Part shown: positions 34,700 to 48,202 of the stretch, piece by piece
Position numbering within the stretch: position 1 is the stretch's first letter
Layout: the number at the start of each line of letters is the position of its first letter
Assembly: GCF_010723735.1 (NCBI RefSeq)
Contig: NZ_BLLB01000002.1
Span: 2,666,001 to 2,730,000 of the forward strand
Length of the DNA: 64,000 nt
Source of the DNA: Mycolicibacterium hippocampi
GTDB taxonomy: Bacteria; Actinomycetota; Actinomycetes; Mycobacteriales; Mycobacteriaceae
Direction of reading: 5' to 3'
The notes under the pieces: generated by a model
The model's input: the letters and a program-made list of their open reading frames with translations, nothing else
The model's database searches: none
What the model was told of the DNA's origin: nothing
Position numbers and translations under genes: made by a program

Positions 34700-36261
34700 A
34701 TGAGCGTCAGTGAACACGTCGAGAACGTCTCGGTCGACCGTGCCCCGGTGCGCACCCGCGCCTTGATCATCGGCTCGGGGTTCTCCGGTCTGGGGATGGG
34801 CATCGAACTGCAGCGTCGGGGTGTGGAGTTCGCGATCCTGGAGAAGGCCGACGAGATCGGCGGCACCTGGCGTGACAACACCTATCCGGGGTGTGCCTGT
34901 GACATCCCGGCGCACATGTACTCGTTCTCGTTCGAACCGAAGGCCGACTGGACCCACATGTGGTCCTTCCAGCCCGAGATCCAGGACTACCTGCTCGGCG
35001 TCACCGACAAGTACGGGCTGCGTCGCTACATCCACTTCGGCGCCCACGTCGACCGCGCCCAGTGGGACGACGACGAACTCGTCTGGCACGTGTTCACCAC
35101 CGACGGTCGTGAGTTCATCGCACAGTTCCTGATCTCAGGGGCCGGGGGCCTGCACATCCCGCTGATCCCGGAGTTCGAGGGCCTCGACGATTTCCTGGCC
35201 GCCGGCAAATCGGCCTTCCACTCCGCGCAGTGGGATCATTCGGTCGACATCGCGGGCAAGCGGGTGGCCGTCATCGGGACCGGCGCCAGCGCCATCCAGA
35301 TCGTGCCCGAGATCGTCAAGGACGTTACGTCGCTGCAGCTCTACCAGCGCACGCCGGCGTGGGTGATGCCCAGGCCGAACAACCCGATCCCCGAGGGGAT
35401 GCGCCGGGTGTTCGCCAACGTGCCGGGTACCCGGGCCGCGATGCGGGCGGGCATCTACTGGGTGCACGAAACGGTCGGCTTCGCGATGACCAGGCAGCCC
35501 CGGCTGCTCAAGATCGGCGAGATGCTCGGCAAGTGGAACATCCGGCGTTCGATCAAGGATCGCGAGTTGCGCCGCAAGCTCACCCCCGACTACCGGGCCG
35601 GCTGCAAACGGATCCTCAACTCCGACACCTACTACCGCGGCATCGCCGACCCGAGGGCCGAGGTGATCACCGACCGCATCGCGCGGCTGACCCCGACGGG
35701 CATCGTCACCGCCGACGGCGTGGAGCGCGCGGTCGACGTCGTGGTGTTCGCCACCGGGTTCCACGTCACCGACTCCTACACCTATGTCGACATCAAAGGC
35801 CCCGGTGGGGAGGACCTCGTCGACCGCTGGAACGCCGAAGGCATCGCGGCGCTGCGTGGCATCACCGTCGCCGACATGCCCAATTTGTTCTTCCTGCTCG
35901 GCCCGAACACCGCGCTGGGGCACAACTCGGTGGTGTTCATGATCGAGTCGCAGATCCGCTACGCCGCCCAGGCCATCGCCGCGGTGGACCGGGCAGGCGC
36001 CCGCGCGCTCGCGCCGACACGGTCGGCGCAGGATCGCTACAACGCCGAACTCCAGGACGAGTTGCGCGGTACGGTCTGGAGCACCGGCGGCTGCCAGAGC
36101 TGGTACCTCGACGAGCACGGCGTGAACCGCACCCTGTGGAGCGGCATGACGTGGCAGTACTGGCTGGCGACGCGCCGGTTCAAGGCCTCGGAGTACACAT
36201 TTCTTCGGCGAAGCCGCGACACGCCAACACAAGATGTTGCGGCGTCACAGCTTTTGAGCCC

Positions 36262-36274
<13 letters not shown>
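34700..36274 (+). CDS. Flavin-containing/Baeyer-Villiger-type monooxygenase (Rv3049c-like)
   Basis: 524 residues, the size I recall for Rv3049c. FAD motif GSGFSG is at about residues 25-30 and NADPH motif GTGASA at about 197. The BVMO fingerprint region reads GKSAFHSAQWD, keeping the histidine and tryptophan but with one extra residue before His. The family oxidises ketones or thioamides; EthA-like prodrug activation is known for relatives. It is flanked by TetR and nrdF2; the 3' end overlaps a possible NrdR box. Confidence 0.9.
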
Positions 36275-37309
<1,035 letters not shown>

Positions 37310-37316
37310 CCGCCCC

Positions 37317-38363
37317 CTACCGAAGTGACTGGGTGTCGATGACGAACCGGTAGCGGACGTCGCTGGCGACCACGCGCTCGTAGGCCTCGTTGATGTACTC
37401 GGGCTCGATGACCTCGATTTCCGGGGTGACGCCGTGTTCGGCGCAGAAGTCCAGCATCTCCTGGGTCTCGGCGATACCGCCGATCAACGAACCCGAGAGC
37501 CGGCGGCGGCCGAAGATCAGCGCGGGCGCCGGCACCTCCATCGGGTGCTCGGGCATTCCCAGCTCGACCAGGGTGCCGTCCAGTTTGAGCAACCCGAGGT
37601 AGGCGCCGAGGTCGAGGTTGGCCGAGACGGTGTTGAGGATCAGGTCGAAGCTGCCACGCAGCTTCTTGAACGTGTCCCGGTCGCTGGTGGCGTGGTACTC
37701 CGAGGCGCCCAACCGCAGACCGTCCTCCATCTTCTTCAGCGACTGGCTGAGCACCGTGACGTCGGCTCCGAGTGCCACCGCCAGCTTCACCGCCAGGTGC
37801 CCGAGACCGCCGAGGCCGATGACCGCGACCCGGGTGCCCGGCCCGGCGTTCCAGTGCCGCAGCGGCGAATAGGTGGTGATGCCCGCGCACAACAGCGGAG
37901 CCGCATCCGCCAATGAGATGGCGTCCGGGACCCGGAGCACGTAGTTCTCGTCGACCACGATCGCGCCGCTGTACCCGCCCTGCGTGGGCTGCCCGTCGCG
38001 GCCCACGCCGTTGTAGGTGCCGACCATCCCGGGGTTGTTGCAGTACTGCTCTTCACCGGCGCGGCAGTAATCGCACTCCCGGCACGAGTCGACGAAACAT
38101 CCGACACCGACACGGTCGCCGACGGTGAACTTCGACACCTCTGATCCGACCTCGGTGACGATGCCCGCGATCTCATGGCCGGGTACCAGCGGATACTTCA
38201 CCTTGCCCCACTCCGCGCGCACGGTGTGGATGTCGGAATGGCAGATCCCGGCGAAGTGGATGTCGAAGGCCACATCGTGCGGGCCGACGTCGCGGCGGGT
38301 GATGGTGGTCCTGGTCAGCGGGTCGACAGCCGAGGTGGCCGCATAGGCGGAAACAGTGCTCAT
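37317..38363 (-). CDS. adhC: NADP-dependent zinc alcohol dehydrogenase AdhC
   Basis: 348 residues of the cinnamyl-alcohol-dehydrogenase group of medium-chain dehydrogenases. Catalytic zinc ligands lie in GICHSD and GHE; structural zinc cysteines in [20 protein letters not shown]; the cofactor motif is GLGGLG (about 184-189). It corresponds to Rv3045. ATG 38363 or ATG 38366 follows AAAGGA. It reduces aldehydes with NADPH. It is convergent with nrdF2 with only 7 bp between them. Confidence 0.93.
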   Translation of the reverse strand: MSTVSAYAATSAVDPLTRTTITRRDVGPHDVAFDIHFAGICHSDIHTVRAEWGKVKYPLVPGHEIAGIVTEVGSEVSKFTVGDRVGVGCFVDSCRECDYCRAGEEQYCNNPGMVGTYNGVGRDGQPTQGGYSGAIVVDENYVLRVPDAISLADAAPLLCAGITTYSPLRHWNAGPGTRVAVIGLGGLGHLAVKLAVALGADVTVLSQSLKKMEDGLRLGASEYHATSDRDTFKKLRGSFDLILNTVSANLDLGAYLGLLKLDGTLVELGMPEHPMEVPAPALIFGRRRLSGSLIGGIAETQEMLDFCAEHGVTPEIEVIEPEYINEAYERVVASDVRYRFVIDTQSLR

Positions 38364-38521
38364 CATCACGTCCTTTGTGCTTCGGGGGATTGCGCGGGTC
38401 GCGTCTGCAACACCTGCGGGCATGCTGCCGCGACGATGCGGCTTCAGGGTTTCTCAACGAGCGAGTGGGCGGTATTTAGTCCCGATCGAGCTTGTGACAT
38501 CCGACCGGGGGCTGGGCCGTC

Positions 38522-39661
38522 TCAGTTGATCGGGGCGTTGACCCACCGCAGATCGGCGAGGACGCCGCGCGCGGCGACGATGCCCCCGCCCGTCTGCCAG
38601 ACCTCATTGTTCACCGCGAACACCCGGTTGTCGCGGTGGGCGGACAACCGCCGCCACGCATCACCGTTCATCACCTCGGTGGCGCGCTCCTTCGCCTCGG
38701 CCGAGGCGAAGGAGATGTACACGATGTCTCCCTCGGCGATGGACAGGTCTGCAGAGTCCGCCAGATCGGCCTCGGAGATGCCCACCTCGACGAACGGCTT
38801 GTCGGTGAACCGTTGCGCGGCGGGGCGGTCGACGCCGACGTCGGCGAGCACACTGCCCGGGAAGTTGTCGGCGCCGTAGACGCGCATCGTGGAGTCGGTG
38901 AACTGCACCACCGAGGCCTGGAAATGAGTGGCGTCGTTGTCGGTCGCGGTCTTCTGTGCGGCGCGGTCGAAGTCCTCGATCAACGTGTCGGCCGCCCCGC
39001 CGCGGCCGGTGGCGGCGCCGACCGTGCGCAGGTTGTCCTTCCACGCCGCACCTGGGGGTCCGGTGAACACCGTCGGCGCGATCTCCGAGAGCTCCGGGAA
39101 ATCCTCGGGGGTTCGGGCCACCGACCCCAGGATCAGGTCCGGTTGCGCCGCCTCGACGGCGGCGATGTCGGGCTTGCCGCGGCTCCCGACGCCGGGAAGG
39201 TCGTGGATCACGCTGCCCAGGTACGACGGTTGCTGGTCCGACCCGTCGGGGAGGGCGGCGGCGACGATGCGGGACTGCAGCCCCAACGCGCACAGCGCGT
39301 CGAGCTGATCCCCGGCGAGCACGACGATGCGCTGCGGGTCGGCGGGCACCAGCGTCGTCTCCGGCAACGGCGGCGTCACCGCATGCCCGACCGCATTACC
39401 CACCTCACGCTCCGGCGGCCCGTCGTCGAGCGCGGCCGGCTCGGGCGCGCACGACTCGTCGGGTCGTCGGTCGTTGCCGAGAACTCCCGCACCGGCGATC
39501 CGGGTCGTGCTGGTGACGATCGAGCCTTCGCCGTTACCCGGCGCCGGTGTGTCGCCTGCTCCGCAACCGCTGAGAACGAGGGTGGCGACGAGGGCGCCCA
39601 GCCCCGCGGACCGCGCCGGCCGGCAGCCTCTGCGGCCCCCCGGTACTCGCCTGAACAGCAC
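38522..39661 (-). CDS. fecB: FecB-like iron-siderophore-binding lipoprotein
   Basis: 379 residues with an N-terminal signal and lipobox LVLSGC (about residues 28-33), so it is anchored outside the membrane. The body is a periplasmic-binding-protein fold (IVVLAGDQLDALCALGLQSR; DLILGSVARTPEDFPEL). It corresponds to Rv3044 FecB, reported to bind siderophores such as carboxymycobactin and to be linked to respiration. A GTG at 39661 is used, and an inverted repeat overlaps this start. Divergent from ctaD. Confidence 0.9.
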   Translation of the reverse strand: MLFRRVPGGRRGCRPARSAGLGALVATLVLSGCGAGDTPAPGNGEGSIVTSTTRIAGAGVLGNDRRPDESCAPEPAALDDGPPEREVGNAVGHAVTPPLPETTLVPADPQRIVVLAGDQLDALCALGLQSRIVAAALPDGSDQQPSYLGSVIHDLPGVGSRGKPDIAAVEAAQPDLILGSVARTPEDFPELSEIAPTVFTGPPGAAWKDNLRTVGAATGRGGAADTLIEDFDRAAQKTATDNDATHFQASVVQFTDSTMRVYGADNFPGSVLADVGVDRPAAQRFTDKPFVEVGISEADLADSADLSIAEGDIVYISFASAEAKERATEVMNGDAWRRLSAHRDNRVFAVNNEVWQTGGGIVAARGVLADLRWVNAPIN

Positions 39662-39704
39662 GTCGCCGACGGTAACATTCCGGCAGTTCGGGGCTGTTCA
39701 GGCG
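39648..39704. repeat. Inverted repeat overlapping the fecB start
   Basis: CGCCTGAACAGC (39648-39659) and GCTGTTCAGGCG (39693-39704) are perfect 12-bp inverted arms 33 bp apart. The left arm includes the fecB start codon. It could be an operator for paired dimers in the fecB/ctaD divergent promoter or an RNA hairpin at the fecB 5' end. Confidence 0.6.
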
Positions 39705-39735
39705 GCGACCCGAAATCGAATACGACCGTTTGTAG

Positions 39736-42897
<3,162 letters not shown>

Positions 42898-42898
<1 letters not shown>

Positions 42899-42925
42899 GG
42901 TCACCTTCCACTCGGGTCACCTTCC
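42898..42925. repeat. Short tandem duplication after serB2
   Basis: GGGTCACCTTCC occurs at 42898-42909 and 42914-42925 (period 16), starting at the serB2 stop codon and abutting the palindromic repeat. Confidence 0.7.
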
Positions 42926-42987
42926 GCCGGAACTGTATTCCGGCAGGCCACTTCTCGGATTTTCGCTGCTGGAATACCGTTCCGGCG
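42925..42987. repeat. 63-bp palindromic repeat, copy 2
   Basis: Arms 42925-42946 and 42966-42987 match the 22-bp arm of copy 1 (15469-15531), the right arm exactly and the left with two substitutions. The loop is again 19 nt and its sequence resembles the copy 1 loop only when read in reverse complement, so this copy is inverted. It sits between the convergent serB2 and mocR genes and could be a bidirectional terminator. Confidence 0.85.
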
Positions 42988-42997
42988 ACGAGCGGGC

Positions 42998-44440
42998 TCA
43001 GACCACCACGGTGGTGGGTTCCGGTGCGGCGGAGCCCGTCACGTTGTGCCATGCCCGGGCGAGCAGCGCCACTGCCTCGGTGAGCTGAGCCTCGGGCAAT
43101 GCGTACGGGACGCGCACGAAGCGTTCCAGTGTCCCGTCGACGCCGAAGCGCGGTCCGGCAGGCAGCTCGAGGCCGATCCGCGACGCGGCGGCCGACAGGG
43201 CGGTGCTCACGGGCGCGGGAAGTCGCACCCACAGTGACATCCCCCCGGCGCCGGGGCCCGGCTGCCAGTCCGGCAGATGCTGCTGCAGCAAGGACCGCAG
43301 GTACGCCCTGCGGGTCCGCAGGATCTCCCGGCGCTCCGGCAACAGATCGTCGCGCTGCGCGAGAAGCTTTGCCGCCGCGAGTTGTTCGAGGATCGGGGTG
43401 CCCATGTCGACGGAGGGGCGCAGCGCGACCAGCGTGGCGATGGTGTTGCGCTCGGCGCGGATCCAGCCGATCCGAAGCCCACCCCAGAAGGACTTGGACA
43501 TCGACCCGACCGTGAGCACCAGATCGTGTCGGCTCCTCAGTTCGGTGGCCAACGGCGGGGGAGCCGGTTCGTCGAGCCAGATGTCAGTGATGGTCTCGTC
43601 GATGATGGTCCGGGTCCGGGTCTCGGTGATGATGTGCGCCAGCCGCTTTCGATCTTCGGCGGGTAGTGTGTGCCCGGTCGGGTTCTGGTTGTCGGGGATC
43701 AGGTACGCCAGGTTGGGGGCCAGCTGATGCACAGCGGCCTCCAGCGCCTCGAGATCCCAGCCGTGTTCGGTCATCGAGACGGGCACCGGACGAGCGCCGG
43801 CGGTGGTGATCGCCGACAGCGCACCGTGATACGTGGGTTGCTCGACGAGGACACGGTCGCCGGGCTGCAGGTATGCCGTGAGGATCAACCCGATGGCGTG
43901 CAGGGCGCCCGTGGTGACCATGATCTCGTCGGGTTCGGTCGGAAGGCCACGCTCGCAATATCTTTCGGCGATGGCCTGACGGAGGGCGATGGTACCGACG
44001 AGTTCGTGGCCCATGCCCTGCAGGTAGGGCGCCACGTCATCGGCCGCTTCGGCGAAGGCCGCCATCACCGCTGACGCCGGCGCCGAGAGGGCTGCGCCGG
44101 CGAGGCTGAGGGTCGGCGCCGAGATGGGCGCGGCGATCGCGGACGTGACGGGCAGCGCGGTGGTGCTGCGCGCGCCGCGGCGCGCGTTGAGGTACCCGTC
44201 CTCGCGCAGCTGGGTGTAGGCGGCGGTCACCGTGGTCCGTGAGACGCGCAGCGCCTCGGCCAGCACCCGCTCGCTGGGCAGCCGTGCCCCCACCGGGAGT
44301 CTGCCGTCGACGATCAACAGCCGGATCGCGTCTGCCAGACCGTGATAGGCAGGTCCGCTGCGAGTGGAGGTGCGCCAGTTCCCCAGCTCGCGCACCAAGA
44401 GGTCCACATTGAGCGCTCGTGCCGCCATCACCGCAGTCAT
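42998..44440 (-). CDS. MocR/PdxR-type regulator (GntR winged helix fused to aminotransferase-I domain)
   Basis: 480 residues. The winged helix (GLADAIRLLIVDGRLPVG...LRVSRTTVTAAYTQL, about 30-85) is followed by a fold-type I aminotransferase domain with PLP lysine in SMSKSFWGG and the Asn/Tyr/Asp cofactor residues (DNQNPTG). MocR proteins sense PLP or amino-group compounds and often control a divergent gene. Here a 61-residue gene is divergent, with direct repeats between them. The ATG at 44440 is used. Confidence 0.9.
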   Translation of the reverse strand: MTAVMAARALNVDLLVRELGNWRTSTRSGPAYHGLADAIRLLIVDGRLPVGARLPSERVLAEALRVSRTTVTAAYTQLREDGYLNARRGARSTTALPVTSAIAAPISAPTLSLAGAALSAPASAVMAAFAEAADDVAPYLQGMGHELVGTIALRQAIAERYCERGLPTEPDEIMVTTGALHAIGLILTAYLQPGDRVLVEQPTYHGALSAITTAGARPVPVSMTEHGWDLEALEAAVHQLAPNLAYLIPDNQNPTGHTLPAEDRKRLAHIITETRTRTIIDETITDIWLDEPAPPPLATELRSRHDLVLTVGSMSKSFWGGLRIGWIRAERNTIATLVALRPSVDMGTPILEQLAAAKLLAQRDDLLPERREILRTRRAYLRSLLQQHLPDWQPGPGAGGMSLWVRLPAPVSTALSAAASRIGLELPAGPRFGVDGTLERFVRVPYALPEAQLTEAVALLARAWHNVTGSAAPEPTTVVV

Positions 44441-44445
44441 TTGAG

Positions 44446-44484
44446 GCCAGTATTGGCGAAGTGGATATTGTTGGCAAGCCAGTA
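44446..44484. promoter_or_regulatory. Direct repeat GCCAGTA upstream of mocR-type gene
   Basis: GCCAGTA occurs at 44446-44452 and 44478-44484, exactly 32 bp apart (about three helical turns). Direct repeats on one helix face are typical of MocR binding sites. TATTGGC and TATTGTTGGC lie between them. Confidence 0.45.
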
Positions 44485-44502
44485 GCCCAGAAGACTACCC
44501 GT

Positions 44503-44688
44503 ATGACGAAGAACTGGTTATCGATCTGGGTGGCTCGGCTGGTGGAACTGAAGCGCAGGCTGGCTTTCGCCGCGATGCGCCCGTCGGGTGGTGTCGAGTC
44601 GTGGGATCGCTGGGATGTGACCGCCGATCGTCGCCGCGAGCTCAACGACCTCGACGCCATGCGGGCCCGGTTCCCGGATCACGCCTGA
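44503..44688 (+). CDS. 61-residue protein of unknown function, divergent from MocR
   Basis: The N-terminal half is amphipathic and basic (MTKNWLSIWVARLVELKRRL), the C-terminal half is charged (WDVTADRRRELNDLDAMRA). No known domain is recognised and no signal peptide is visible. The 62-bp divergent region with direct repeats makes it the natural target of the MocR-type regulator. Coding potential rests on codon pattern and position, without similarity support. Confidence 0.55.
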   Translation: MTKNWLSIWVARLVELKRRLAFAAMRPSGGVESWDRWDVTADRRRELNDLDAMRARFPDHA

Positions 44689-44729
44689 CGCCTGGGTGAG
44701 CGGAACCGCTGACGCCGAAGCCGCCTGAC

Positions 44730-44735
44730 TACGAT
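44730..44735 (+). promoter_or_regulatory. -10 hexamer TACGAT of the ABC ATPase operon
   Basis: Six bases before the GTG at 44742, consistent with leaderless translation. Confidence 0.45.
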
Positions 44736-44741
44736 GGTCGG

Positions 44742-45596
44742 GTGCCAGTCGACAGGTCTGACGAAGAGGAAGCCGCCGCCGACCCCGACCTGCTGATCGA
44801 CTTCGCCGAGGTCACGCTGCGCCGGGGCGGACGGACCCTCGTCGGTCCGGTCACCTGGTCGGTCGAACTCGACGAGCGATGGGTGGTCATCGGGCCCAAC
44901 GGTGCGGGCAAGACCTCGCTGTTGCGGATCGCCGCGGCGATGGAACATCCGTCCTCGGGCACCGCCTACGTGCTCGGGGAGCGGCTGGGCCGGGTCGACA
45001 TGGCCGAACTGCGCGCGCGCGTCGGCCTGAGCAGTTCGGCACTGTCCCAGCGGGTGCCCGACGACGAGGTGGTGCGGGACCTGGTGGTCTCTGCGGGTTA
45101 CGCGGTGCTCGGCCGGTGGCGCGAGCAGTACGACGACATCGACTACCACCAGGCGATCGACATGCTGGAAAGCGTCGGCGCCGAGCACCTCGCCGAGCGC
45201 AGCTACGGCACCCTGTCCGAGGGCGAGCGCAAGCGCGTCCTGATCGCGCGGTCACTGATGACCGACCCGGAACTGCTACTGCTCGACGAGCCCGCGGCCG
45301 GACTCGACCTCGGCGGCCGGGAGGAACTCGTCGCCCGGCTCGGTGACCTGGCCGTCGACGCCGACTCCCCGGCGATGGTGTTGGTCACCCATCACGTAGA
45401 GGAGATCCCGCAGGGGTTCTCCCACGGCCTGATCCTCGCTGAAGGCGGGGTGGTGGACTCGGGTCTGCTGCCCGACGTGCTGACCGCCGAGAACCTCTCC
45501 ACTGCGTTCGGGCAGTCCATCGCGCTCGACGTCATCGACGGGCGCTACTTCGCGCGTCGTGCACGAAGCCGCGCGGCACACAGGAGGCGGAAATGA
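44742..45596 (+). CDS. ABC transporter ATP-binding protein (Rv3041c-like)
   Basis: 284 residues. Walker A GPNGAGKTS is at about 51-59, the signature is LSEGERKRV, Walker B LLLLDEPAAGLDL, and a switch His in LVTHHVEEIP. There is no membrane domain and no permease gene nearby, so the partner is remote or the protein is a soluble ABC factor. It corresponds to Rv3041c. It overlaps the NUDIX gene (ATGA) and forms a three-gene operon with it and echA17. Confidence 0.9.
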   Translation: MPVDRSDEEEAAADPDLLIDFAEVTLRRGGRTLVGPVTWSVELDERWVVIGPNGAGKTSLLRIAAAMEHPSSGTAYVLGERLGRVDMAELRARVGLSSSALSQRVPDDEVVRDLVVSAGYAVLGRWREQYDDIDYHQAIDMLESVGAEHLAERSYGTLSEGERKRVLIARSLMTDPELLLLDEPAAGLDLGGREELVARLGDLAVDADSPAMVLVTHHVEEIPQGFSHGLILAEGGVVDSGLLPDVLTAENLSTAFGQSIALDVIDGRYFARRARSRAAHRRRK

Positions 45597-46486
45597 CGGA
45601 CTCATCGGCGCCACTGCCTGCGCGGCCCGCCGCGCCACTGCCTGCGCGGCCCGCCGCGCCACTGCCTGCGCGGCCCGCCGCGACGGTGATGCTCATCCGC
45701 GACCAGCCCCAGCACGAGCAGGGACTCGAAGTGTTCCTGATGCGCCGGCACTCCGCGATGGATTTTGTCGCCGGGGTGATGGTGTTCCCCGGCGGCGGTG
45801 TCGACGACCGCGACCGCAACGCCGACGTCGCCTGGCACGGGCCCGGCCGGCAGTGGTGGGCCGACCGGTTCGGGATAGACGTCGAGCTCGCCGAAGCGCT
45901 GGTGTGCGCCGCGGCGCGGGAGACGTTCGAGGAGTGCGGCGTGCTGTTCGCCGGCGCCGCCGACGACCCGGACCTGCTCGTCGACGACGCGTCGGTGTAC
46001 CGCGAGCAGCGCGCGGCAATGGAGAACAAGAGTCTGTCGTTCGGTGAGTTCCTGCGTTCCGAGAAGCTGATGCTGCGGGCGGACCTGTTGCGCCCCTGGG
46101 CCAACTGGGTGACCCCGAAAGAGGAACGCACCCGCCGCTACGACACGTACTTCTTCGTCGGGGCGATCCCGCAGGGACAGCGTGCCGACGGCGACAACAC
46201 TGAGACCGACAAGGCCGACTGGGTCACCCCGCAGGCCGCGCTCGACGACTTCGCCGACGGACGCAGCTTCCTGCTGCCGCCGACGTGGACCCAGCTCGAC
46301 GCCCTGCACGGGCGGTCGGTGGCCGAGGTGCTCGCCGTGGAGCGTCAGATCGTGGCCGTCGAGCCCCATCTCTCTGCCGCGAAGGGCGGCAACTGGGAGA
46401 TCGAGTTCTTCAACAGTGACCGCTACAACGACGCGCGCAACCGGCGCGCTCCTCAGGGTTACACCGACGGGGCGCCGCTCGCGTGA
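45593..46486 (+). CDS. NUDIX hydrolase (Rv3040c-like)
   Basis: 297 residues. The NUDIX box is recognisable as the GGG...RETFEECG region, with a long insertion between its glycine and the RExxEExG helix, as in RNA-capping or CoA-type NUDIX relatives. The N-terminus carries three in-frame APLPARPA repeats encoded by an exact 24-bp tandem repeat, then TVMLIRD starts the fold. The start ATG 45593 follows AGGAGGCGGA. The substrate is unknown. Confidence 0.88.
   Translation: MTDSSAPLPARPAAPLPARPAAPLPARPAATVMLIRDQPQHEQGLEVFLMRRHSAMDFVAGVMVFPGGGVDDRDRNADVAWHGPGRQWWADRFGIDVELAEALVCAAARETFEECGVLFAGAADDPDLLVDDASVYREQRAAMENKSLSFGEFLRSEKLMLRADLLRPWANWVTPKEERTRRYDTYFFVGAIPQGQRADGDNTETDKADWVTPQAALDDFADGRSFLLPPTWTQLDALHGRSVAEVLAVERQIVAVEPHLSAAKGGNWEIEFFNSDRYNDARNRRAPQGYTDGAPLA
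45608..45679 (+). repeat. Exact 24-bp tandem repeat, three copies, in the NUDIX gene
   Basis: Units 45608-45631, 45632-45655 and 45656-45679 are identical and begin GCGCCACTGCCTGCGC. Each encodes APLPARPA in frame, so copy number can vary without breaking the gene, a minisatellite useful for strain typing. Confidence 0.95.
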
Positions 46487-47160
46487 CCGAGTTCGTCAGC
46501 GTGGTGCTCTCCGAGCATGACGGGCGCGCCATCGCCCGGGGCCCGCAACCGGCGCGGATCGCGACGCTGCTGCTGTCCCGCCCGCCCACCAATGCGCTGA
46601 CCCGCCAGGTCTGTCGCGAGCTCGCGGAGGCGGCCGAGGAGGTCGGCCGGCTCGACGACGTGTGCGCGGTCATCGTGTTCGGCGGTCACGAGATCTTCTC
46701 GGCCGGCGCTGACATGCCCGAGCTGCAGACCTTGGACGCCGCCGAGGCCGACGAGGCGGCGCGGGTATGCCAGCAGGCGGTCGACGCGCTCGCCGCGGTA
46801 CCCAAACCCACCGTCGCCGCCATCACCGGGTACGCGCTCGGCGCCGGCCTGACGCTGGCGCTGGCGGCGGACTGGCGGGTCAGCGGTGACAACGTGAAGT
46901 TCGGGGCGACGGAGATCCTGGCGGGGTTGGTGCCCGCCGGGAGCGGCGCCGGCCGGCTGGCCGGCGCGGTCGGGGACAGCAAAGCCAAGGACATGGTGTT
47001 CAGCGGACGTTTCGTGGACGCGCGCGAGGCGCTGGAGCTGGGATTGATCGACCAGATGGTGGCACCGGACGGGGTGTACGACGCTGCCGCCACGTGGGCC
47101 GGCCGGTTTCTGGACTATACGCCGGCGGCCTTGAGGGCGGCGAAGGCGTCGTTCGGGTAG
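46483..47160 (+). CDS. echA17: Enoyl-CoA hydratase/isomerase family protein, EchA17-like, C-terminally short
   Basis: 225 residues against about 254 for the M. tuberculosis EchA17 as I recall it. The oxyanion-hole segment [13 protein letters not shown] and the first catalytic Glu (GATEILAGL) are present. The second catalytic position reads KAKDMVFSG, Asp in place of the usual Glu, and the last ~30 residues forming the trimer-contact helix are missing. GTG 46483 overlaps the NUDIX stop. It may be an isomerase-like or inactive crotonase. Confidence 0.85.
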   Translation: MTEFVSVVLSEHDGRAIARGPQPARIATLLLSRPPTNALTRQVCRELAEAAEEVGRLDDVCAVIVFGGHEIFSAGADMPELQTLDAAEADEAARVCQQAVDALAAVPKPTVAAITGYALGAGLTLALAADWRVSGDNVKFGATEILAGLVPAGSGAGRLAGAVGDSKAKDMVFSGRFVDAREALELGLIDQMVAPDGVYDAAATWAGRFLDYTPAALRAAKASFG

Positions 47161-47173
47161 CAGATCCGCACGT

Positions 47174-47179
47174 TAGGCT
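47174..47179 (+). promoter_or_regulatory. -10 hexamer TAGGCT of the methyltransferase gene
   Basis: Seven bases before ATG 47187, consistent with a leaderless transcript separate from the echA17 operon. Confidence 0.5.
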
Positions 47180-47186
47180 GCCCTGC

Positions 47187-48185
47187 ATGACGGAAACGAA
47201 GGAACCCGGCGCCTACCCCGATGTCGCCGTGCCGGCTCCGACGCCGCACGCGACCGAGGAGCAGGTCGAAGCCGCCCGCCACGACACCAAGCTTGCCCAG
47301 GTGCTTTATCACGACTGGGAAGCCGAGAGCTACGACGAGAAATGGTCGATCTCCTACGACCAGCGATGCATCGACTACGCCCGCGGCCGCTTCGATGCGA
47401 TCGTGCCCGACAGTGTGCAGCGCGAGTTGCCCTACGACCGGGCCCTGGAGTTGGGCTGCGGTACCGGGTTCTTCCTGCTCAACCTGGTCCAGGCCGGGGT
47501 CGCACGACGCGGATCGGTCACCGATCTGTCCCCGGGCATGGTGAAGGTGGCCACCCGCAACGGTCAGTCGCTCGGGCTGGACATCGACGGTCGGGTCGCC
47601 GATGCCGAGGGCATCCCGTACGACGACAACACCTTCGACCTGGTGGTCGGGCACGCGGTGCTGCACCACATCCCCGACGTGGAGCTGTCGTTGCGCGAGG
47701 TGGTCCGGGTCCTCAAGCCCGGTGGCCGGTTCATCTTCGCCGGCGAACCCACAACCGTCGGCAACGCCTACGCCCGCCGGCTGGCCGATCTGACGTGGAA
47801 GTCCACCGTGGCGGCGATGAAGCTGCCTGGGTTGGCCGGCTGGCGTCGTCCGCAGGCCGAACTCGACGAGAACTCGCGTGCCGCGGCCCTGGAGTGGATC
47901 GTCGACCTGCACACCTTCGACCCCGCCGAGCTGGAGTCGATGGCTCGCTCGGCCGGTGCGGTACAGGTGCAGACCGCGAGCGAGGAGTTCACCGCGGCGA
48001 TGCTGGGTTGGCCGGTCCGGACATTCGAGTCGACGGTGCCGCCGGGCAAGCTGGGCTGGGGCTGGGCGAAGTTCGCGTTCGGCAGCTGGACCACACTGTC
48101 CTGGGTAGACGCCAACCTCTGGCGCCGGGTAGTTCCGAAGGGCTGGTTCTACAACGTCATGGTGACCGGGGTCAAGCCGTCGTAG
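47187..48185 (+). CDS. SAM-dependent methyltransferase (Rv3038c-like)
   Basis: 332 residues. The SAM-binding motif I is ALELGCGTGF (about 88-97), followed by motif II/post-motifs VTDLSPGMV and FDLVVGHAVLHHIPD, the class I small-molecule methyltransferase pattern of the UbiE/Methyltransf_11 type. The C-terminal ~90 residues form an additional domain. It corresponds to Rv3038c. The methyl acceptor is unknown. The THUMP-like gene starts 18 bp downstream. Confidence 0.88.
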   Translation: MTETKEPGAYPDVAVPAPTPHATEEQVEAARHDTKLAQVLYHDWEAESYDEKWSISYDQRCIDYARGRFDAIVPDSVQRELPYDRALELGCGTGFFLLNLVQAGVARRGSVTDLSPGMVKVATRNGQSLGLDIDGRVADAEGIPYDDNTFDLVVGHAVLHHIPDVELSLREVVRVLKPGGRFIFAGEPTTVGNAYARRLADLTWKSTVAAMKLPGLAGWRRPQAELDENSRAAALEWIVDLHTFDPAELESMARSAGAVQVQTASEEFTAAMLGWPVRTFESTVPPGKLGWGWAKFAFGSWTTLSWVDANLWRRVVPKGWFYNVMVTGVKPS

Positions 48186-48202
48186 CGTTCGGCCTCGACG
48201 AT

